64,000 nucleotides of DNA from Lentzea atacamensis (GTDB taxonomy: Bacteria; Actinomycetota; Actinomycetes; Mycobacteriales; Pseudonocardiaceae): positions 1,775,005-1,839,004 of the forward strand of contig NZ_QLTT01000001.1 of NCBI RefSeq assembly GCF_003269295.1, read 5' to 3'. A program made the translations under genes and the position numbers. Positions 41,641 to 51,366 of this stretch are shown here, one piece after another (the stretch's first letter is position 1; every line of letters begins with the position of its first letter). The notes under the pieces were generated by a model. That model made no database searches. It was given only the letters and a program-made list of their open reading frames with translations, and had not been told where the DNA came from.

Positions 41641-42570
41641 CTCACCTTCCGGCACCATCGCCAGGGCGTGCCACCGCAGAAGCACCTCCCACCAGCCGGC
41701 CTCGACCTCGGTCAACCGGCGCACGGACTCATGGCCTGCGAGGAACGCCGCGTGCACCTCGGCCGGCACCGGCCCCCAGTCGCGGAAGCGGGTCCCGAGC
41801 AGGACCGCCGACCGCGCCAGCTCGACGACCCGGTGGTCGAGCGCGATCTCCTCGAAGTCGAGGATCGCGGCAACCTCGCCCCCGGCCCACAGGACGTTGG
41901 CGGACCGGAAGTCGCGATGAACGAGCTGCGCCCGCAGCCGCCCGGCAGGCACACCGCCGAGCATCGAGCGCAAGGCCTCCCGCGCCGTCCCGGGCAGGTG
42001 CCCGGCGCTGGAGTCGAGCCAGCCGGTGACCCGAGCCGTCAGGGGCAGCGGCGGACCGCCGAACGCGGCAACCCGATCACCGTCGGGATACGCCGCCAAC
42101 GCGTCCTGCAACCGGGCCAGCACCGCCCCGGCCTCACGCACCTGGCCTGCATCGGTGACGTCGAGCAGCTCACCCTCGACCTCATGCTGCAATCCCATCG
42201 AGGCACCGGCCACCTCGACCTGCAGACGCCCGTCCAACGCGGGAACCGGTACCGAAACCGGGATCCCCCGGCCGTCCAGCCACCGCGTGAGCCGCGCGAC
42301 CTCCACCAGCCGCGCAAACAGCTCCGGCACCACCGACCACTTCGCGATCATCCGCCCTTCCGGCGTACCGACCCACGCCAAGGCGTTGTGGTCGCTGATG
42401 ACGATCCGCTCGCACGAAAGAACCCGAACACCCCAGTGCTCGCCCAGCGCGGTGGCGACCCAGCGCCCAGCCGCCCGCTCGTCTCCGAAGCCGAATCTGC
42501 CCCCAAGCGCACCGAGCGGATCGTGCGCTTCCCACAACATCTCCACCACCGGCGCATGCGATTCAGCCAT
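41584..42570 (-). CDS. Phosphotransferase (APH/choline-kinase fold)
   Basis: 328 residues. Kinase-like fold with catalytic loop LVHRDFRSANVLW (HxDxxxxN) and metal-binding ILDFEE in place of the usual DxD/DFG. The N-terminal part has RMIAKWSVV, carrying the ATP-binding Lys. Substrate is not predictable; most such actinobacterial genes are not drug-resistance enzymes. ATG at 42570. Its 3' end overlaps the frameshifted regulator on the other strand. Confidence 0.85.
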   Translation of the reverse strand: MAESHAPVVEMLWEAHDPLGALGGRFGFGDERAAGRWVATALGEHWGVRVLSCERIVISDHNALAWVGTPEGRMIAKWSVVPELFARLVEVARLTRWLDGRGIPVSVPVPALDGRLQVEVAGASMGLQHEVEGELLDVTDAGQVREAGAVLARLQDALAAYPDGDRVAAFGGPPLPLTARVTGWLDSSAGHLPGTAREALRSMLGGVPAGRLRAQLVHRDFRSANVLWAGGEVAAILDFEEIALDHRVVELARSAVLLGTRFRDWGPVPAEVHAAFLAGHESVRRLTEVEAGWWEVLLRWHALAMVPEGEDPTGWGAAALGEEFHAQR

Positions 42571-42590
42571 GCACCCATGACACACGAAAC

Positions 42591-42773
42591 CTAAGGCCGC
42601 GTGCGCACCGCCGCCCGCGCACACCCACCGGCGACGACGAGCTGCGCCATCGCCACCCACACCGGCCACAACACGGAGTAGGTGATCGCGAGCGCTATGT
42701 GCGTGGCCCCCGCGGTCGTGAAGACCGCCGCCAGCACAACCCAGATGTAGAAGTACCGCCTGATCAAACCCAC
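42591..42773 (-). CDS. Small two-helix membrane protein
   Basis: 60 residues: two hydrophobic segments ([20 protein letters not shown] and YSVLWPVWVAMAQLVVAGG) joined by a short loop, with a basic tail. It lies 20 bases upstream of the phosphotransferase in the same direction. GTG start with a poorly spaced GGAG, so the start is uncertain. No family recognised. Confidence 0.5.
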   Translation of the reverse strand: MGLIRRYFYIWVVLAAVFTTAGATHIALAITYSVLWPVWVAMAQLVVAGGCARAAVRTRP

Positions 42774-42875
42774 CTCCGCCCGCCAAGAGTGACCGCACCT
42801 GTCATCGCGCGTATCGAGGTTTGTGGTGCTCGGGTTACTGGTGAGCCCACGGCACTTCCGGTACTACTGACCCGC

Positions 42876-43616
42876 ATGACGACCGACACCGTGACCGGCT
42901 CCGACTACGGCAACCTCGTGCGCACGCACCTGACACGCGTCGAACAGCACAACGCGGCAGCGCTCGACGACGTGGCCGAGCTCGTGCTGGCCGCCGTACA
43001 GGCGGACGGCATGATCCTCACCGCGGGCGCCGGCCACTCCCTGGCGGCGGTCGCCGAAACCTTCTACCGGGCAGGCGGCCTGGCCTGCGTCCGCCCGATC
43101 TACCACCCGGAACTGCTCCCGATGCACGGCGCCATCAGCAGCACCGCGGCCGAACGCCGCTCGGGCCTGGCGGGCGAGGTCCTCCGCGAAGCGGGCCTGG
43201 CCCCGCACGACGTCCTCTTCGTCTTCTCCACCTCGGGCGTCAACCACTACCCGGTGGAACTGGCCCAGGAGGCCGCCGGGGCAGGCTGCCCGGTAGTCGC
43301 CGTCACCTCGGTCACCGCCAGCGCCCAGGCCCCCCGCCGCGCCGGCGCCACCCTCGCCGAGGTGGCCACCGTCGTCCTGGACAACCTCGTCCCGCCCGGC
43401 GACTCCACCTACCCGGAACAGGCCCCGGTCACCGCCGCCGTCTCCACCCTCGCCACCACGTTCCTCTGGAACCTGCTGATGGTCCGCCTGGTCGACAAGG
43501 CCACCGAAACCGGCGTGCAACTGCCGCTGTGGCGCAGCGCCAACGTGGAAGGAGGCGACGCGGCCAACGCCGACCTGCTCAGGCACTACCAAACCCGCAT
43601 CCCGCAGCTGGGTTGA
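42876..43616 (+). CDS. SIS-domain sugar-phosphate isomerase/binding protein
   Basis: 246 residues. SIS fold: MILTAGAGHSLAAVAETFYR (phosphosugar loop), LFVFSTSGVNHYPVELAQEA (the S-T-S-G loop) and CPVVAVTSV. Such proteins isomerise or bind phosphosugars, for example in amino-sugar catabolism. ATG at 42876. The C-terminus SANVEGGDAANADLL is typical of the YtcB-like subgroup. Confidence 0.88.
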   Translation: MTTDTVTGSDYGNLVRTHLTRVEQHNAAALDDVAELVLAAVQADGMILTAGAGHSLAAVAETFYRAGGLACVRPIYHPELLPMHGAISSTAAERRSGLAGEVLREAGLAPHDVLFVFSTSGVNHYPVELAQEAAGAGCPVVAVTSVTASAQAPRRAGATLAEVATVVLDNLVPPGDSTYPEQAPVTAAVSTLATTFLWNLLMVRLVDKATETGVQLPLWRSANVEGGDAANADLLRHYQTRIPQLG

Positions 43617-43696
43617 GTAGCAATACTCAGCAGCTTTTCAGCGTCTTCGCGTTAGTCTCCCACCGGGGAAAGCACTTACCTGGGGGGACTTCACCA

Positions 43697-45265
43697 GTGG
43701 AGCCGAAAACACGTAGATGGATCCTGATCGGCGGCGCGCTCGCCACAGCCACCACGATCGGTGTGGCGGGCGCACTGCTCTGGAGCCCGGATCCGGTCAT
43801 CTCGGAAAAGCCGAAGAACCAGGCGAACCAGTCGGTCGAACGACCGGCCGACGTAGCCCTGTCGTTCGTGAACAAGCTGTCCAGCTCCGACGCCGCCGCA
43901 GCAGCCCAGCTGACCGACGCACCGGACGCCGCCGCCAAGGCGATCGCCGCCACCAGAACGGGCATGGCCGCCTCCGCCTACCAAGCCCGCCTGGCCGCGA
44001 CAACACCACCGGCCCCCGACGCCACCACAACGGACCTAACGGCCTCCGTGACGTGGACGATGCCGAGCTCCGCCGTGCTGAAGTACGACGTCAAACTCAC
44101 CGTGCAGAAGTCCGGCGAAGCCTGGAAGGTCCACTGGACGCCGACGCTGCTCCACCCGCAACTGACCGAGGGCAGCTCCCTCGTCTACCGCGCGGCCCTC
44201 GCTGACGGCGCCCTCCTGGGCCGCGACGGCAAACCACTGGTCAAGGGCACCATCCCAGACGGCCTCTACAACACGATCACCGGCCAGACCGGCGATCTCA
44301 AAGGCACCGACGGCTGGGAAGTGGGCATCTCCTCCACCGCAGGCTTCACCAAGCTGGACGGCAAGGCCCCAGAAGGCGGCCAAAAGATCACAGTGACGAT
44401 CGACCCGGCCCGCCAAGCAGCAGCCCAAGCCGCAGTGGACGCCCTCCCGCAGGGCGCGGCCATCGTGGCGATCGAGCCCTCAACCAGCGAGATCCTGGCC
44501 GTGGCCCAAAACAAAACCCTGTCCGGCACAAACCCGTTCGTAGGCCGCTACGCCCCGGGCTCAACGATGAAAATCGTGACCGCAGCCGCCGCCATGAACG
44601 CAGGCCTCGTCCAAGCCAACACCGCAGTCCCGTGCCCGGCCACCGCCACCATCGGCACCCGCCGCATCAGCAACGCGGGCTTCGGCCACGACTCCCTGCC
44701 CTTCCACACGGCCTTCGCCCTCTCCTGCAACACGACCATGGGGGAACTGGGCGCAAAACTCCCACCGAACGCCCTCCCGGACATGGCCAAGCGCTTCGGC
44801 CTGGGCGCCGACTGGACCATCACGGGCGCCGACACGAACACCGGCAAAGTCCCCCCGGCCTCCGGCGACCAGCAGGTGGAAAACAGCTTCGGCCAGGGCA
44901 ACGTGGTAGCCAGCCCGTTCGGCATGGCCCTGGTAGCGGCAACCGTGGTCTCCGGCAAGACCCCCACGCCCACCCTCATGCGAGGCAAGCCGCCGACACC
45001 CAACGACGTGGCCGCCGCCCCACCAGCCGCAACCCTCCAGCCTCTCCGCAACATGATGCGAGAGGTGGTAACCACGGGAACGGCCAAACAACTCTCCGGC
45101 ATCCCGGGCCTGGCGGGCAAAACCGGCACCGCAGAAGCAGGCGGCGGCACAGCCCACGGCTGGTTCGTGGGCTACCAGGGCAACATGGCCTTCGCGGTGT
45201 TCGTAGAGAACGCAGGCTCGTCCCAAAGCGCCCTAACCGCCACAGCCGCATTCCTGAAGCGCTGA
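43697..45265 (+). CDS. Penicillin-binding transpeptidase with NTF2-like N-terminal domain
   Basis: 522-residue class B-like PBP. Membrane anchor at 8-30, NTF2-like (MecA_N type) domain at 45-155, a very short dimerisation remnant, then the transpeptidase with S289-T-M-K292 (YAPGSTMK), S343-C-N (ALSCNTTM) and KTGTAEAGGG. It cross-links peptidoglycan; the MecA_N-like domain is shared with low-affinity PBPs. GTG at 43697 behind GGGGGGA. Monocistronic. Confidence 0.92.
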   Translation: MEPKTRRWILIGGALATATTIGVAGALLWSPDPVISEKPKNQANQSVERPADVALSFVNKLSSSDAAAAAQLTDAPDAAAKAIAATRTGMAASAYQARLAATTPPAPDATTTDLTASVTWTMPSSAVLKYDVKLTVQKSGEAWKVHWTPTLLHPQLTEGSSLVYRAALADGALLGRDGKPLVKGTIPDGLYNTITGQTGDLKGTDGWEVGISSTAGFTKLDGKAPEGGQKITVTIDPARQAAAQAAVDALPQGAAIVAIEPSTSEILAVAQNKTLSGTNPFVGRYAPGSTMKIVTAAAAMNAGLVQANTAVPCPATATIGTRRISNAGFGHDSLPFHTAFALSCNTTMGELGAKLPPNALPDMAKRFGLGADWTITGADTNTGKVPPASGDQQVENSFGQGNVVASPFGMALVAATVVSGKTPTPTLMRGKPPTPNDVAAAPPAATLQPLRNMMREVVTTGTAKQLSGIPGLAGKTGTAEAGGGTAHGWFVGYQGNMAFAVFVENAGSSQSALTATAAFLKR

Positions 45266-45472
45266 CGGCAACAGCGAGCCCAAGCGAAGCCGAAGGCGAG
45301 CAAAGGCGACGGCGAAAGGCGAGCTGCTATCCACAACGCAGGCCGCCGTGGGATGGGCCCCGTCACGCACCGCCGCAAGCACCTACGCAACAGCAAGCCG
45401 CCCGCCCAAAGCAACAGGCGTGCCATCTACCTGCGCGTGGCGCTGGCGGGTCTTTGATCAGATTGGCGGGGT

Positions 45473-45489
45473 CCGGGGCGGAGCCCCGG
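45473..45489 (+). terminator. GC-rich hairpin in the PBP-ABC gap
   Basis: CCGGGGC-GGA-GCCCCGG, a perfect 7-bp stem between two convergent genes. The surrounding 282 bp (45266-45547) shows no gene; it has repetitive GGCGA/AAGGCGA-rich sequence after the PBP stop. Confidence 0.55.
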
Positions 45490-45547
45490 GAAACCCTCGC
45501 AACCGCCGCGTCCGATGCCAACGCGCCCACCTACGGATCCCAAAAGA

Positions 45548-47434
45548 TCAGTACCTCTGCCCAACCTCAGCCGAAGAAAACTTCACAGTCGGATAAACAG
45601 CAACAGCAGGCGGCTCAGAGAACTGAGTCCGATAAAGATCCGAATACCGCCCCTCAGCGGCCATCAACTCCGAATGCGTCCCCCGCTCGACAATCTCCCC
45701 ATGCTCCAACACCAAAATCTGATCAGCAGCCCGAATCGTCGACAACCGGTGAGCGATGACCAACGCAGTCCGCCCCTCCAGCGCCTCGGTCAACGCCTCC
45801 TGCACAGCAGCCTCGGACTCGGAATCCAAATGCGCGGTGGCCTCATCCAAGATCACAACCCGAGGCCTGGCCAACAACAACCGGGCGATCGTCAACCGCT
45901 GCCGCTCCCCACCGGACAGCCGGTACCCACGCTCCCCGACCACCGTGTCCAACTGATCAGGCAGCGAAGCAACCAGCTCCAGCAACCGAGCCCGCCGCAA
46001 CGAGTCCCAAAGCTCGTCATCAGACGCCCCGGGTGCCGCGTACTCCAGGTTCGCCCGAATCGTGTCGTGGAACAGATGCCCGTCCTGCGTGACCACCCCG
46101 ACGGTGGACCGCAAGGACTCGAAGCTGAGATCTCGAACGTCCACATCGGACAGGCGCACAGCACCGGAGTCCACGTCGTACAACCGAGGAACCAACGAGG
46201 CGAGCGTCGACTTACCGGCTCCAGAAGACCCGACCACCGCGACGAGCTGCCCGGCCTCAGCCTTGAAACTGATCCCGTGCAACACTTCCTCGCCGCCGCG
46301 AGTGTCCAAAGTGGCCACCGACTCCAGCGAGGCCAAGGACACCTTCTCCGCAGACGGGTACGCGAACCGCACGTCGTCGAACTCGACCGACACCGGCCCG
46401 TCCGGCACCGCACGGGGGTTTTCCCGTTCCTGGATCATCGGCTTCAGATCCAGCACCTCGAACACCCGCTCGAACGACACCAGCGCCGTCATGATGTCGA
46501 CCCGAGCGTTGGCCAGCGCGGTCAACGGCGCGTACAGCCGGGTCAGCAGCAGCGCCAGCGACACCACGGTGCCGGCGGCCAGGTGACCGGTCAGCGCCAG
46601 GTACCCGCCCAGCCCGTACACCAGAGCCTGAGCCAGTGCCGACACCAGCGTCAGCCCGGTCATGAACCACCGGGTGGCCATGGCGGTTCTGATCCCGATG
46701 TCCCGGACCTTGGCGGCCTTGTCGGAGAACTCCGCCTCTTCCCGCTGAGGCCGGCCGAACAGCTTCACCAGCGTCGCCCCCGGCGCCGAGAACCGCTCGG
46801 TCGACTGCGTGACCATGGACGCGTTCAGGGCGGAGGCCTCGCGCTGCATGTCCGCCATCCGCCGCCCCATCCGCTTGGCGGGCAGCACGAACACCGGCAG
46901 CAGGAGCAGGGCCAGAGCGGTGACCTGCCACGACAGCGTGAACATGACGCCCAGCGACAGCGCGAGCTGGATGATGTTCGTGACGAAGCCGGACAGTGTC
47001 GACGTGAAGGCCCGTTGAGCGCCGATCACGTCGTTGTTCAGACGCGACACCAGCGCGCCGGTGCGGGTGCGGGTGAAGAAGGCGACGGGCATCTTCTGCA
47101 CGTGCCCGAACACGGCGCGGCGCAGGTCGTAGATCAGACCTTCACCGATGCGCGTGGACTGCCATCGCTCGACCACGCCCAAACCGGCGTCGACCACCGC
47201 GACCAGGGCGATCACCAGCGCCAGCCAGACCACGACCGACGGCGTGGAGCCGCGCACGATCGCGTCGACCACGCGGCCGGCGAGCAGCGGCGTCGTCACC
47301 GCCAGCACTGACGAGATCACCGTCAGCAGCAGGAAGAAGAGGAGCTTCGCGCGGTGCGGCCCCGCAAAGGCCAGCACGCGCCGGAAGGTGCCCCGGCGCA
47401 CCTTCGAAGGCGCGTCCGAGGTCACCCCCATCAT
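45548..47434 (-). CDS. ABC transporter, fused permease-ATPase (exporter type)
   Basis: 628 residues from the first of two adjacent ATGs at 47434. Six TM segments in 35-320 and an ATPase with VVGSSGAGKST (Walker A), RLSGGERQRLTIARLLL (signature), VVILDEATAHLD (Walker B, Glu present) and IAHRLSTI. Homodimeric lipid/multidrug exporter class. No partner gene is adjacent, which fits a homodimer. Confidence 0.92.
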   Translation of the reverse strand: MMGVTSDAPSKVRRGTFRRVLAFAGPHRAKLLFFLLLTVISSVLAVTTPLLAGRVVDAIVRGSTPSVVVWLALVIALVAVVDAGLGVVERWQSTRIGEGLIYDLRRAVFGHVQKMPVAFFTRTRTGALVSRLNNDVIGAQRAFTSTLSGFVTNIIQLALSLGVMFTLSWQVTALALLLLPVFVLPAKRMGRRMADMQREASALNASMVTQSTERFSAPGATLVKLFGRPQREEAEFSDKAAKVRDIGIRTAMATRWFMTGLTLVSALAQALVYGLGGYLALTGHLAAGTVVSLALLLTRLYAPLTALANARVDIMTALVSFERVFEVLDLKPMIQERENPRAVPDGPVSVEFDDVRFAYPSAEKVSLASLESVATLDTRGGEEVLHGISFKAEAGQLVAVVGSSGAGKSTLASLVPRLYDVDSGAVRLSDVDVRDLSFESLRSTVGVVTQDGHLFHDTIRANLEYAAPGASDDELWDSLRRARLLELVASLPDQLDTVVGERGYRLSGGERQRLTIARLLLARPRVVILDEATAHLDSESEAAVQEALTEALEGRTALVIAHRLSTIRAADQILVLEHGEIVERGTHSELMAAEGRYSDLYRTQFSEPPAVAVYPTVKFSSAEVGQRY

Positions 47435-47524
47435 GAATCGCCAGGAGCTGTAGCCGTCCACGCTGACTAGAACAGCACAGGGGTCTGACAATTCCTTCGA
47501 ATGCGGCTGGCGCAGCGAAAAAGT

Positions 47525-48337
47525 TCAGCTTTGAGCGGACATGGCCGCGAAGGACTGCAGCCTGCGCAGCTGCGCGGCGCGCTCCAGCGCCAGCTGGTCC
47601 GGGAACGACACGCCGGAAGCCGCCGACGCGATCAGCGCCAGCGTCTCCGAGACAGCACCCGGAAGCGGCTTCAGGACAGCGGCCACCAGCGAGTCGACCG
47701 CCGCGTTCAGCTCGTCCGCGGGCACGACGGAGTTCGCGAGGCCGATCTGCAGCGCCTCGGCCGCCGGAACCCGGCGGGAGGTCACGCACATCTCGGCCGC
47801 GCGCGAGTACCCCACGAGACGCACCAGGGGCAGAGTTCCGCCGAGGTCGGGCACAAGTCCCAGCCCGGTCTCGGCCATGCAGAACTGAGCATCCTCGGCG
47901 AGCACGCGGAAGTCGCACGCCAGCGCCAACTGGAAACCCGCGCCGATGGCGTGCCCCTGCACCGCGGCGATCGTCACGCGTGCGGGGTCGCTCAGCCAGG
48001 TGAACCCGGCCTGGTACGAAGCGATCTTCGCGTCTGCCTCCGAAGCAGGCAACGACAACATCGCCCCGAGACCGCCGGGTTCGCCGTCGACGGGCTCACC
48101 GGTGAACATGCGCCGGTCCAGCCCCGCCGAGAAGGCGCGGCCGGAACCCCGGACGACCACGACACGGACGTCCGGGTCCAGCTGTTCGCCGATGTGCCGC
48201 AACGCCTGCCAGGTGGCGGGCGTCTGTGCGTTCAGCACGTCGGGACGATCGAGCGTGATCGTGGCGAGCGGCCCGGAGAGTGCGAGCCGAACGCCACCGC
48301 GCTCGAGCACGCCAGCGTCGATAGCGGGCACTGGCAT
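47525..48337 (-). CDS. Enoyl-CoA hydratase/isomerase family protein
   Basis: 270 residues. Crotonase fold: FSAGLDRRMFTG (oxyanion hole 1), AAVQGHAIGAGFQLALACDF (oxyanion hole 2, GxGxxL), and the acid site FCMAETGLGLVPDLGGT, where one of the two usual Glu residues is replaced (AETGLGLVPD). I place the start at ATG 48337, eight bases after GGAGG; another ATG at 48343 is too close to that site. It probably hydrates or isomerises an acyl-CoA. Confidence 0.9.
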   Translation of the reverse strand: MPVPAIDAGVLERGGVRLALSGPLATITLDRPDVLNAQTPATWQALRHIGEQLDPDVRVVVVRGSGRAFSAGLDRRMFTGEPVDGEPGGLGAMLSLPASEADAKIASYQAGFTWLSDPARVTIAAVQGHAIGAGFQLALACDFRVLAEDAQFCMAETGLGLVPDLGGTLPLVRLVGYSRAAEMCVTSRRVPAAEALQIGLANSVVPADELNAAVDSLVAAVLKPLPGAVSETLALIASAASGVSFPDQLALERAAQLRRLQSFAAMSAQS

Positions 48338-48393
48338 GGTCATTACCTCCGGCGAACTAGAGCTAGTTACCGGAGAGTAGCAGTCTGAGTTGG

Positions 48394-48603
48394 CTACTTC
48401 TTCTTCGTCCGGGTGGCGCCACCGCGACCGCGCAGCGTGACGCCGGATTCCGACAGAACCCGGTGCACGAAGCCGTAGGAACGCCCGGTGCTTTCGGCCA
48501 AAGCCCGGATGCTCGCGCCCTTTTCGTACTTCTTCTTCAGGTCAGCGGCCAGCTTGTCCCGTGTGGCGCCGGTGATCCGGGCACCCTTCTTCAGGTCAGC
48601 CAC
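48394..48603 (-). CDS. Small helix-turn-helix protein
   Basis: 69 residues, Lys/Arg-rich. A recombinase-like HTH (SIRALAESTGRSYGFVHRVLSESGV) is flanked by basic tails (GRGGATRTKKK). This small conserved actinobacterial protein is usually annotated only as an HTH DNA-binding protein. GTG at 48603. It is upstream of the enoyl-CoA hydratase gene in the same direction, 50 bp away. Confidence 0.85.
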   Translation of the reverse strand: MADLKKGARITGATRDKLAADLKKKYEKGASIRALAESTGRSYGFVHRVLSESGVTLRGRGGATRTKKK

Positions 48604-48778
48604 CTCGTCCCGCCTTCCGTACGAGCAGGTCGGGCCGTTCTACGGCCCCTGTCGTCGCAATGATCGAACAGGAACCGGCAGAACGCCAGGTGATCAAGCA
48701 AAGAGATCGCCGAACGGTCGATTCGATCACACTCAGTTGATCACAGGGTGCGCTCGGTAATCCTTTGACGGGTGGAGA

Positions 48779-50407
48779 TCACGCCAGCTGCACGAGATCG
48801 AGGTAGTCCTCGGACCAGTGATCCTCCGTGCCGTCGGGCAAAAGGATGACGCGCTCGGGCTCCAGCGCCTCCACGGCACCGGGGTCGTGCGTCACGAGCA
48901 CGACCGCGCCCTCGTACCGCCGCAGCGCGTCGAGCACCTGCTCGCGCGAGGCCGGGTCGAGGTTGTTGGTCGGCTCGTCGAGCAGCAGCACGTTCGCGGC
49001 CGACGACACCAGACCGGCGAGCGCCAGACGCGTCTTCTCGCCACCGGACAACGTCCCGGCCGGCTGGTCGAGCTGCTCACCGGAGAACAGGAACGTGCCG
49101 AGCAACGACCGCAGCCGCTGCTCCTGCTCGTCCGGCGCCATGTGCCGGATGTTCTCCCACACCGACGCGCCGTGGTCGAGCGTCTCGTGCTCCTGCGCGA
49201 AGTAGCCGATCTTCAGGCCGTGACCGGGCACGACCTTGCCCGCGTCGGCCTTCTCGCTACCGCCCAGCAACCGCAGCAGCGTCGTCTTGCCGGCACCGTT
49301 GAACCCGAGCACGACGACGCGGGAACCCTTGTCGATCGCGAGGTCCACCCCGGTGAAGATCTCGAGCGAGCCGTAGGACTTGCTCAAACCCTCTGCCGTC
49401 AAAGGGGTCTTGCCGCACGCGGCGGGCGCGGGGAAGCGGATCTTCGCGACCTTGTCGCTCTGCCGTTCCTCGTCGAGGCCGTCGAGCAGCTTCTGGGCGC
49501 GCTTCGCCATGTTCTGCGCCGCAACGGCCTTCGTGGCCTTCGCACCCATCTTGGCGGCCTGCGTCATCAACGCGCCGGCCTTCTTCTCGGCGTTGGCGCG
49601 CTCACGGCGGCGGCGCTTCTCGTCCGTCGCGCGGGCTTCGAGGTACTTCTTCCAGCCGAGGTTGTAGATGTCGACCTCGCCGCGCGTCGCGTCGAGGAAC
49701 CACACCTTGTTCACGACGTCGTCGAGCAGCTCGACGTCGTGCGAGATCACGACGAGGCCGCCGTCGTGCGACTTGAGAAAGCCGCGCAGCCACGTGATCG
49801 AGTCGGCGTCGAGGTGGTTGGTCGGCTCGTCGATCAGCAGGATCGTGCTCGACTTGGCGCCGATGCCCGCCTCGGACGCGGCGAACAGGATGCGCGCCAG
49901 CTCGACGCGGCGGCGCTGACCGCCCGACAGCGTGCTGAGCGGCTGCGCGAGCACCCTGTCCGGCAGACCGAGGTTCGAGCAGATGCGGGCGGCCTCGGAC
50001 TCGGCGGCGTACCCGCCGAGCGCGGCGAAGCGCTCCTCGAGCTTGCCGTACTTGGTGACGGCTGTGTCGAGCTCGTCGGGGTCGACCAGCTCCGCCATCT
50101 TCGACTGGGCCTTCTCCATGTCACGGAGCAGCTGGTCGAGCCCGCGCGCGGACAGCACGCGGTCCTTGGCGATGACGGACAGGTCGCCCTCGCGGGGGTC
50201 CTGCGGCAGGTAGCCGAGCTCGCCCTTGCGCGTGATGGCACCGCCGTAGGGCTGGCCCTCGCCCGCGAGAACGCGCAGCGAGGTGGTCTTGCCGGCACCG
50301 TTGCGGCCAACGAGGCCGATGCGGTCGCCGGGCTGAACGCGCAGGTTGGCGCCGCTCACGAGAATGCGTGAGCCAGCGCGCAACTCCATGTCGGTTGCGG
50401 TGATCAA
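48779..50407 (-). CDS. ABC-F family ATPase (ribosome-associated)
   Basis: 542 residues with two ABC domains and no membrane segments: Walker [14 protein letters not shown] and [13 protein letters not shown], signatures [15 protein letters not shown] and [14 protein letters not shown], Walker [12 protein letters not shown] and [11 protein letters not shown]. Between them is the charged interdomain linker ([20 protein letters not shown]). ABC-F proteins act on stalled or initiating ribosomes; some give antibiotic protection. The TTG start at 50407 gives [16 protein letters not shown], the usual family start. Confidence 0.93.
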   Translation of the reverse strand: MITATDMELRAGSRILVSGANLRVQPGDRIGLVGRNGAGKTTSLRVLAGEGQPYGGAITRKGELGYLPQDPREGDLSVIAKDRVLSARGLDQLLRDMEKAQSKMAELVDPDELDTAVTKYGKLEERFAALGGYAAESEAARICSNLGLPDRVLAQPLSTLSGGQRRRVELARILFAASEAGIGAKSSTILLIDEPTNHLDADSITWLRGFLKSHDGGLVVISHDVELLDDVVNKVWFLDATRGEVDIYNLGWKKYLEARATDEKRRRRERANAEKKAGALMTQAAKMGAKATKAVAAQNMAKRAQKLLDGLDEERQSDKVAKIRFPAPAACGKTPLTAEGLSKSYGSLEIFTGVDLAIDKGSRVVVLGFNGAGKTTLLRLLGGSEKADAGKVVPGHGLKIGYFAQEHETLDHGASVWENIRHMAPDEQEQRLRSLLGTFLFSGEQLDQPAGTLSGGEKTRLALAGLVSSAANVLLLDEPTNNLDPASREQVLDALRRYEGAVVLVTHDPGAVEALEPERVILLPDGTEDHWSEDYLDLVQLA

Positions 50408-50551
50408 GAGAAACTCCGAGTAGAAATGTTCCGGGCACGGCAAAGGTCGGCACGTCCGGGTCGGCCTACTCCAGGAGGATCACGCGGACCAGTCTACGGG
50501 TTCGCGACCAACGAATTTCCCACCTGTGTCCAGACGCATAGATTCCCGGCC

Positions 50552-51316
50552 ATGAGCGAAGACTTCTCAGGCAAGGCGGCCCTGGTCACCGGCGCCTCCC
50601 GCGGCATCGGCCTCGGCATCGCACGCGAGCTGCTCTCCCGCGGCGCCGCGGTCACGATCACCGGCCGCAAGGCCGACCAGCTGGCAGAGGCCGCGGCGAA
50701 GCTGACGTCCGACACGGGTGGCCGAGTGCTGGCCCTGCAGGGCAACGCGGGCGACGAGGCGTCCCGCGAGGAGGTCGTGGCGCGCACGGTCGAGGAGTTC
50801 GGCAGCCTCGACGTGCTCGTCAACAACGCGGGCATCAACCCGCAGTTCGGTTTCCTGATGGACGCCGACCTCAACGCCGTCCGGAAGATCTTCGACGTCA
50901 ACGTGGTGGCAGCGCTCGGTTTCACGCAGCTCGCCTGGAAGTCGTGGATGGGCGAGCACGGCGGCGCGGTCGTGAACATCGCGTCGGTGGGCGGCATCCG
51001 GTCCACCGGCGTGATCGGCGCGTACGGGGCGTCGAAGGCGGCGCTGATCCGCCTCACCGAGGAACTGGCGTGGCAGCTCGGCCCGAAGGTGCGCGTGAAC
51101 GCCGTCGCCCCCGCCGTGGTGAAGACGAAGTTCGCGGAGGCGCTGTGGTCCGGGCGCGAGGAGGAAGGAACGCGGGCGTACCCGATGAAGCGGTTCGGCA
51201 ACCCTGAGGACGTCGCTTCGCTCGTGGCGTTCCTGTGCTCGAACGCCGCTTCGTGGATCACGGGTGAGACGGTGCGCGTCGACGGCGGGCTTCTCGCCAC
51301 GGGCACCGCGGGCTGA
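50552..51316 (+). CDS. SDR-family oxidoreductase
   Basis: 254-residue classical [15 protein letters not shown] (NAD(P) binding), NNAGINPQ, catalytic S in [12 protein letters not shown], and YGASK (Tyr/Lys), with C-terminal VDGGLLATG. Annotated relatives are often called 3-oxoacyl-ACP-reductase-like, but the substrate is open. Divergent from the ABC-F gene; ends at a terminator shared with the convergent LysR gene. Confidence 0.92.
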   Translation: MSEDFSGKAALVTGASRGIGLGIARELLSRGAAVTITGRKADQLAEAAAKLTSDTGGRVLALQGNAGDEASREEVVARTVEEFGSLDVLVNNAGINPQFGFLMDADLNAVRKIFDVNVVAALGFTQLAWKSWMGEHGGAVVNIASVGGIRSTGVIGAYGASKAALIRLTEELAWQLGPKVRVNAVAPAVVKTKFAEALWSGREEEGTRAYPMKRFGNPEDVASLVAFLCSNAASWITGETVRVDGGLLATGTAG

Positions 51317-51329
51317 GCCACGCTCACGC

Positions 51330-51360
51330 AGGGGTCCCCCTCAGGGGGTCCCCTGCTTTT
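51330..51360. terminator. Terminator between convergent SDR and LysR genes
   Basis: AGGGG-T-CCCCC, loop TCA, GGGGG-T-CCCCT: an 11-bp stem with one T-T mismatch, then TGCTTTTATT on the plus strand. A good rho-independent terminator for the SDR. Confidence 0.85.
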
Positions 51361-51366
51361 ATTCTC

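Noticed and set aside
40744..42594. 616-codon plus-strand frame as one long protein
   Set aside because: Only the first part matches a winged-helix regulator; after about 41640 it is antisense to the phosphotransferase.
45515..47311. 598-codon plus-strand open frame opposite the ABC transporter
   Set aside because: Gln/His/Arg-rich shadow frame; the minus strand has Walker A, signature and Walker B.
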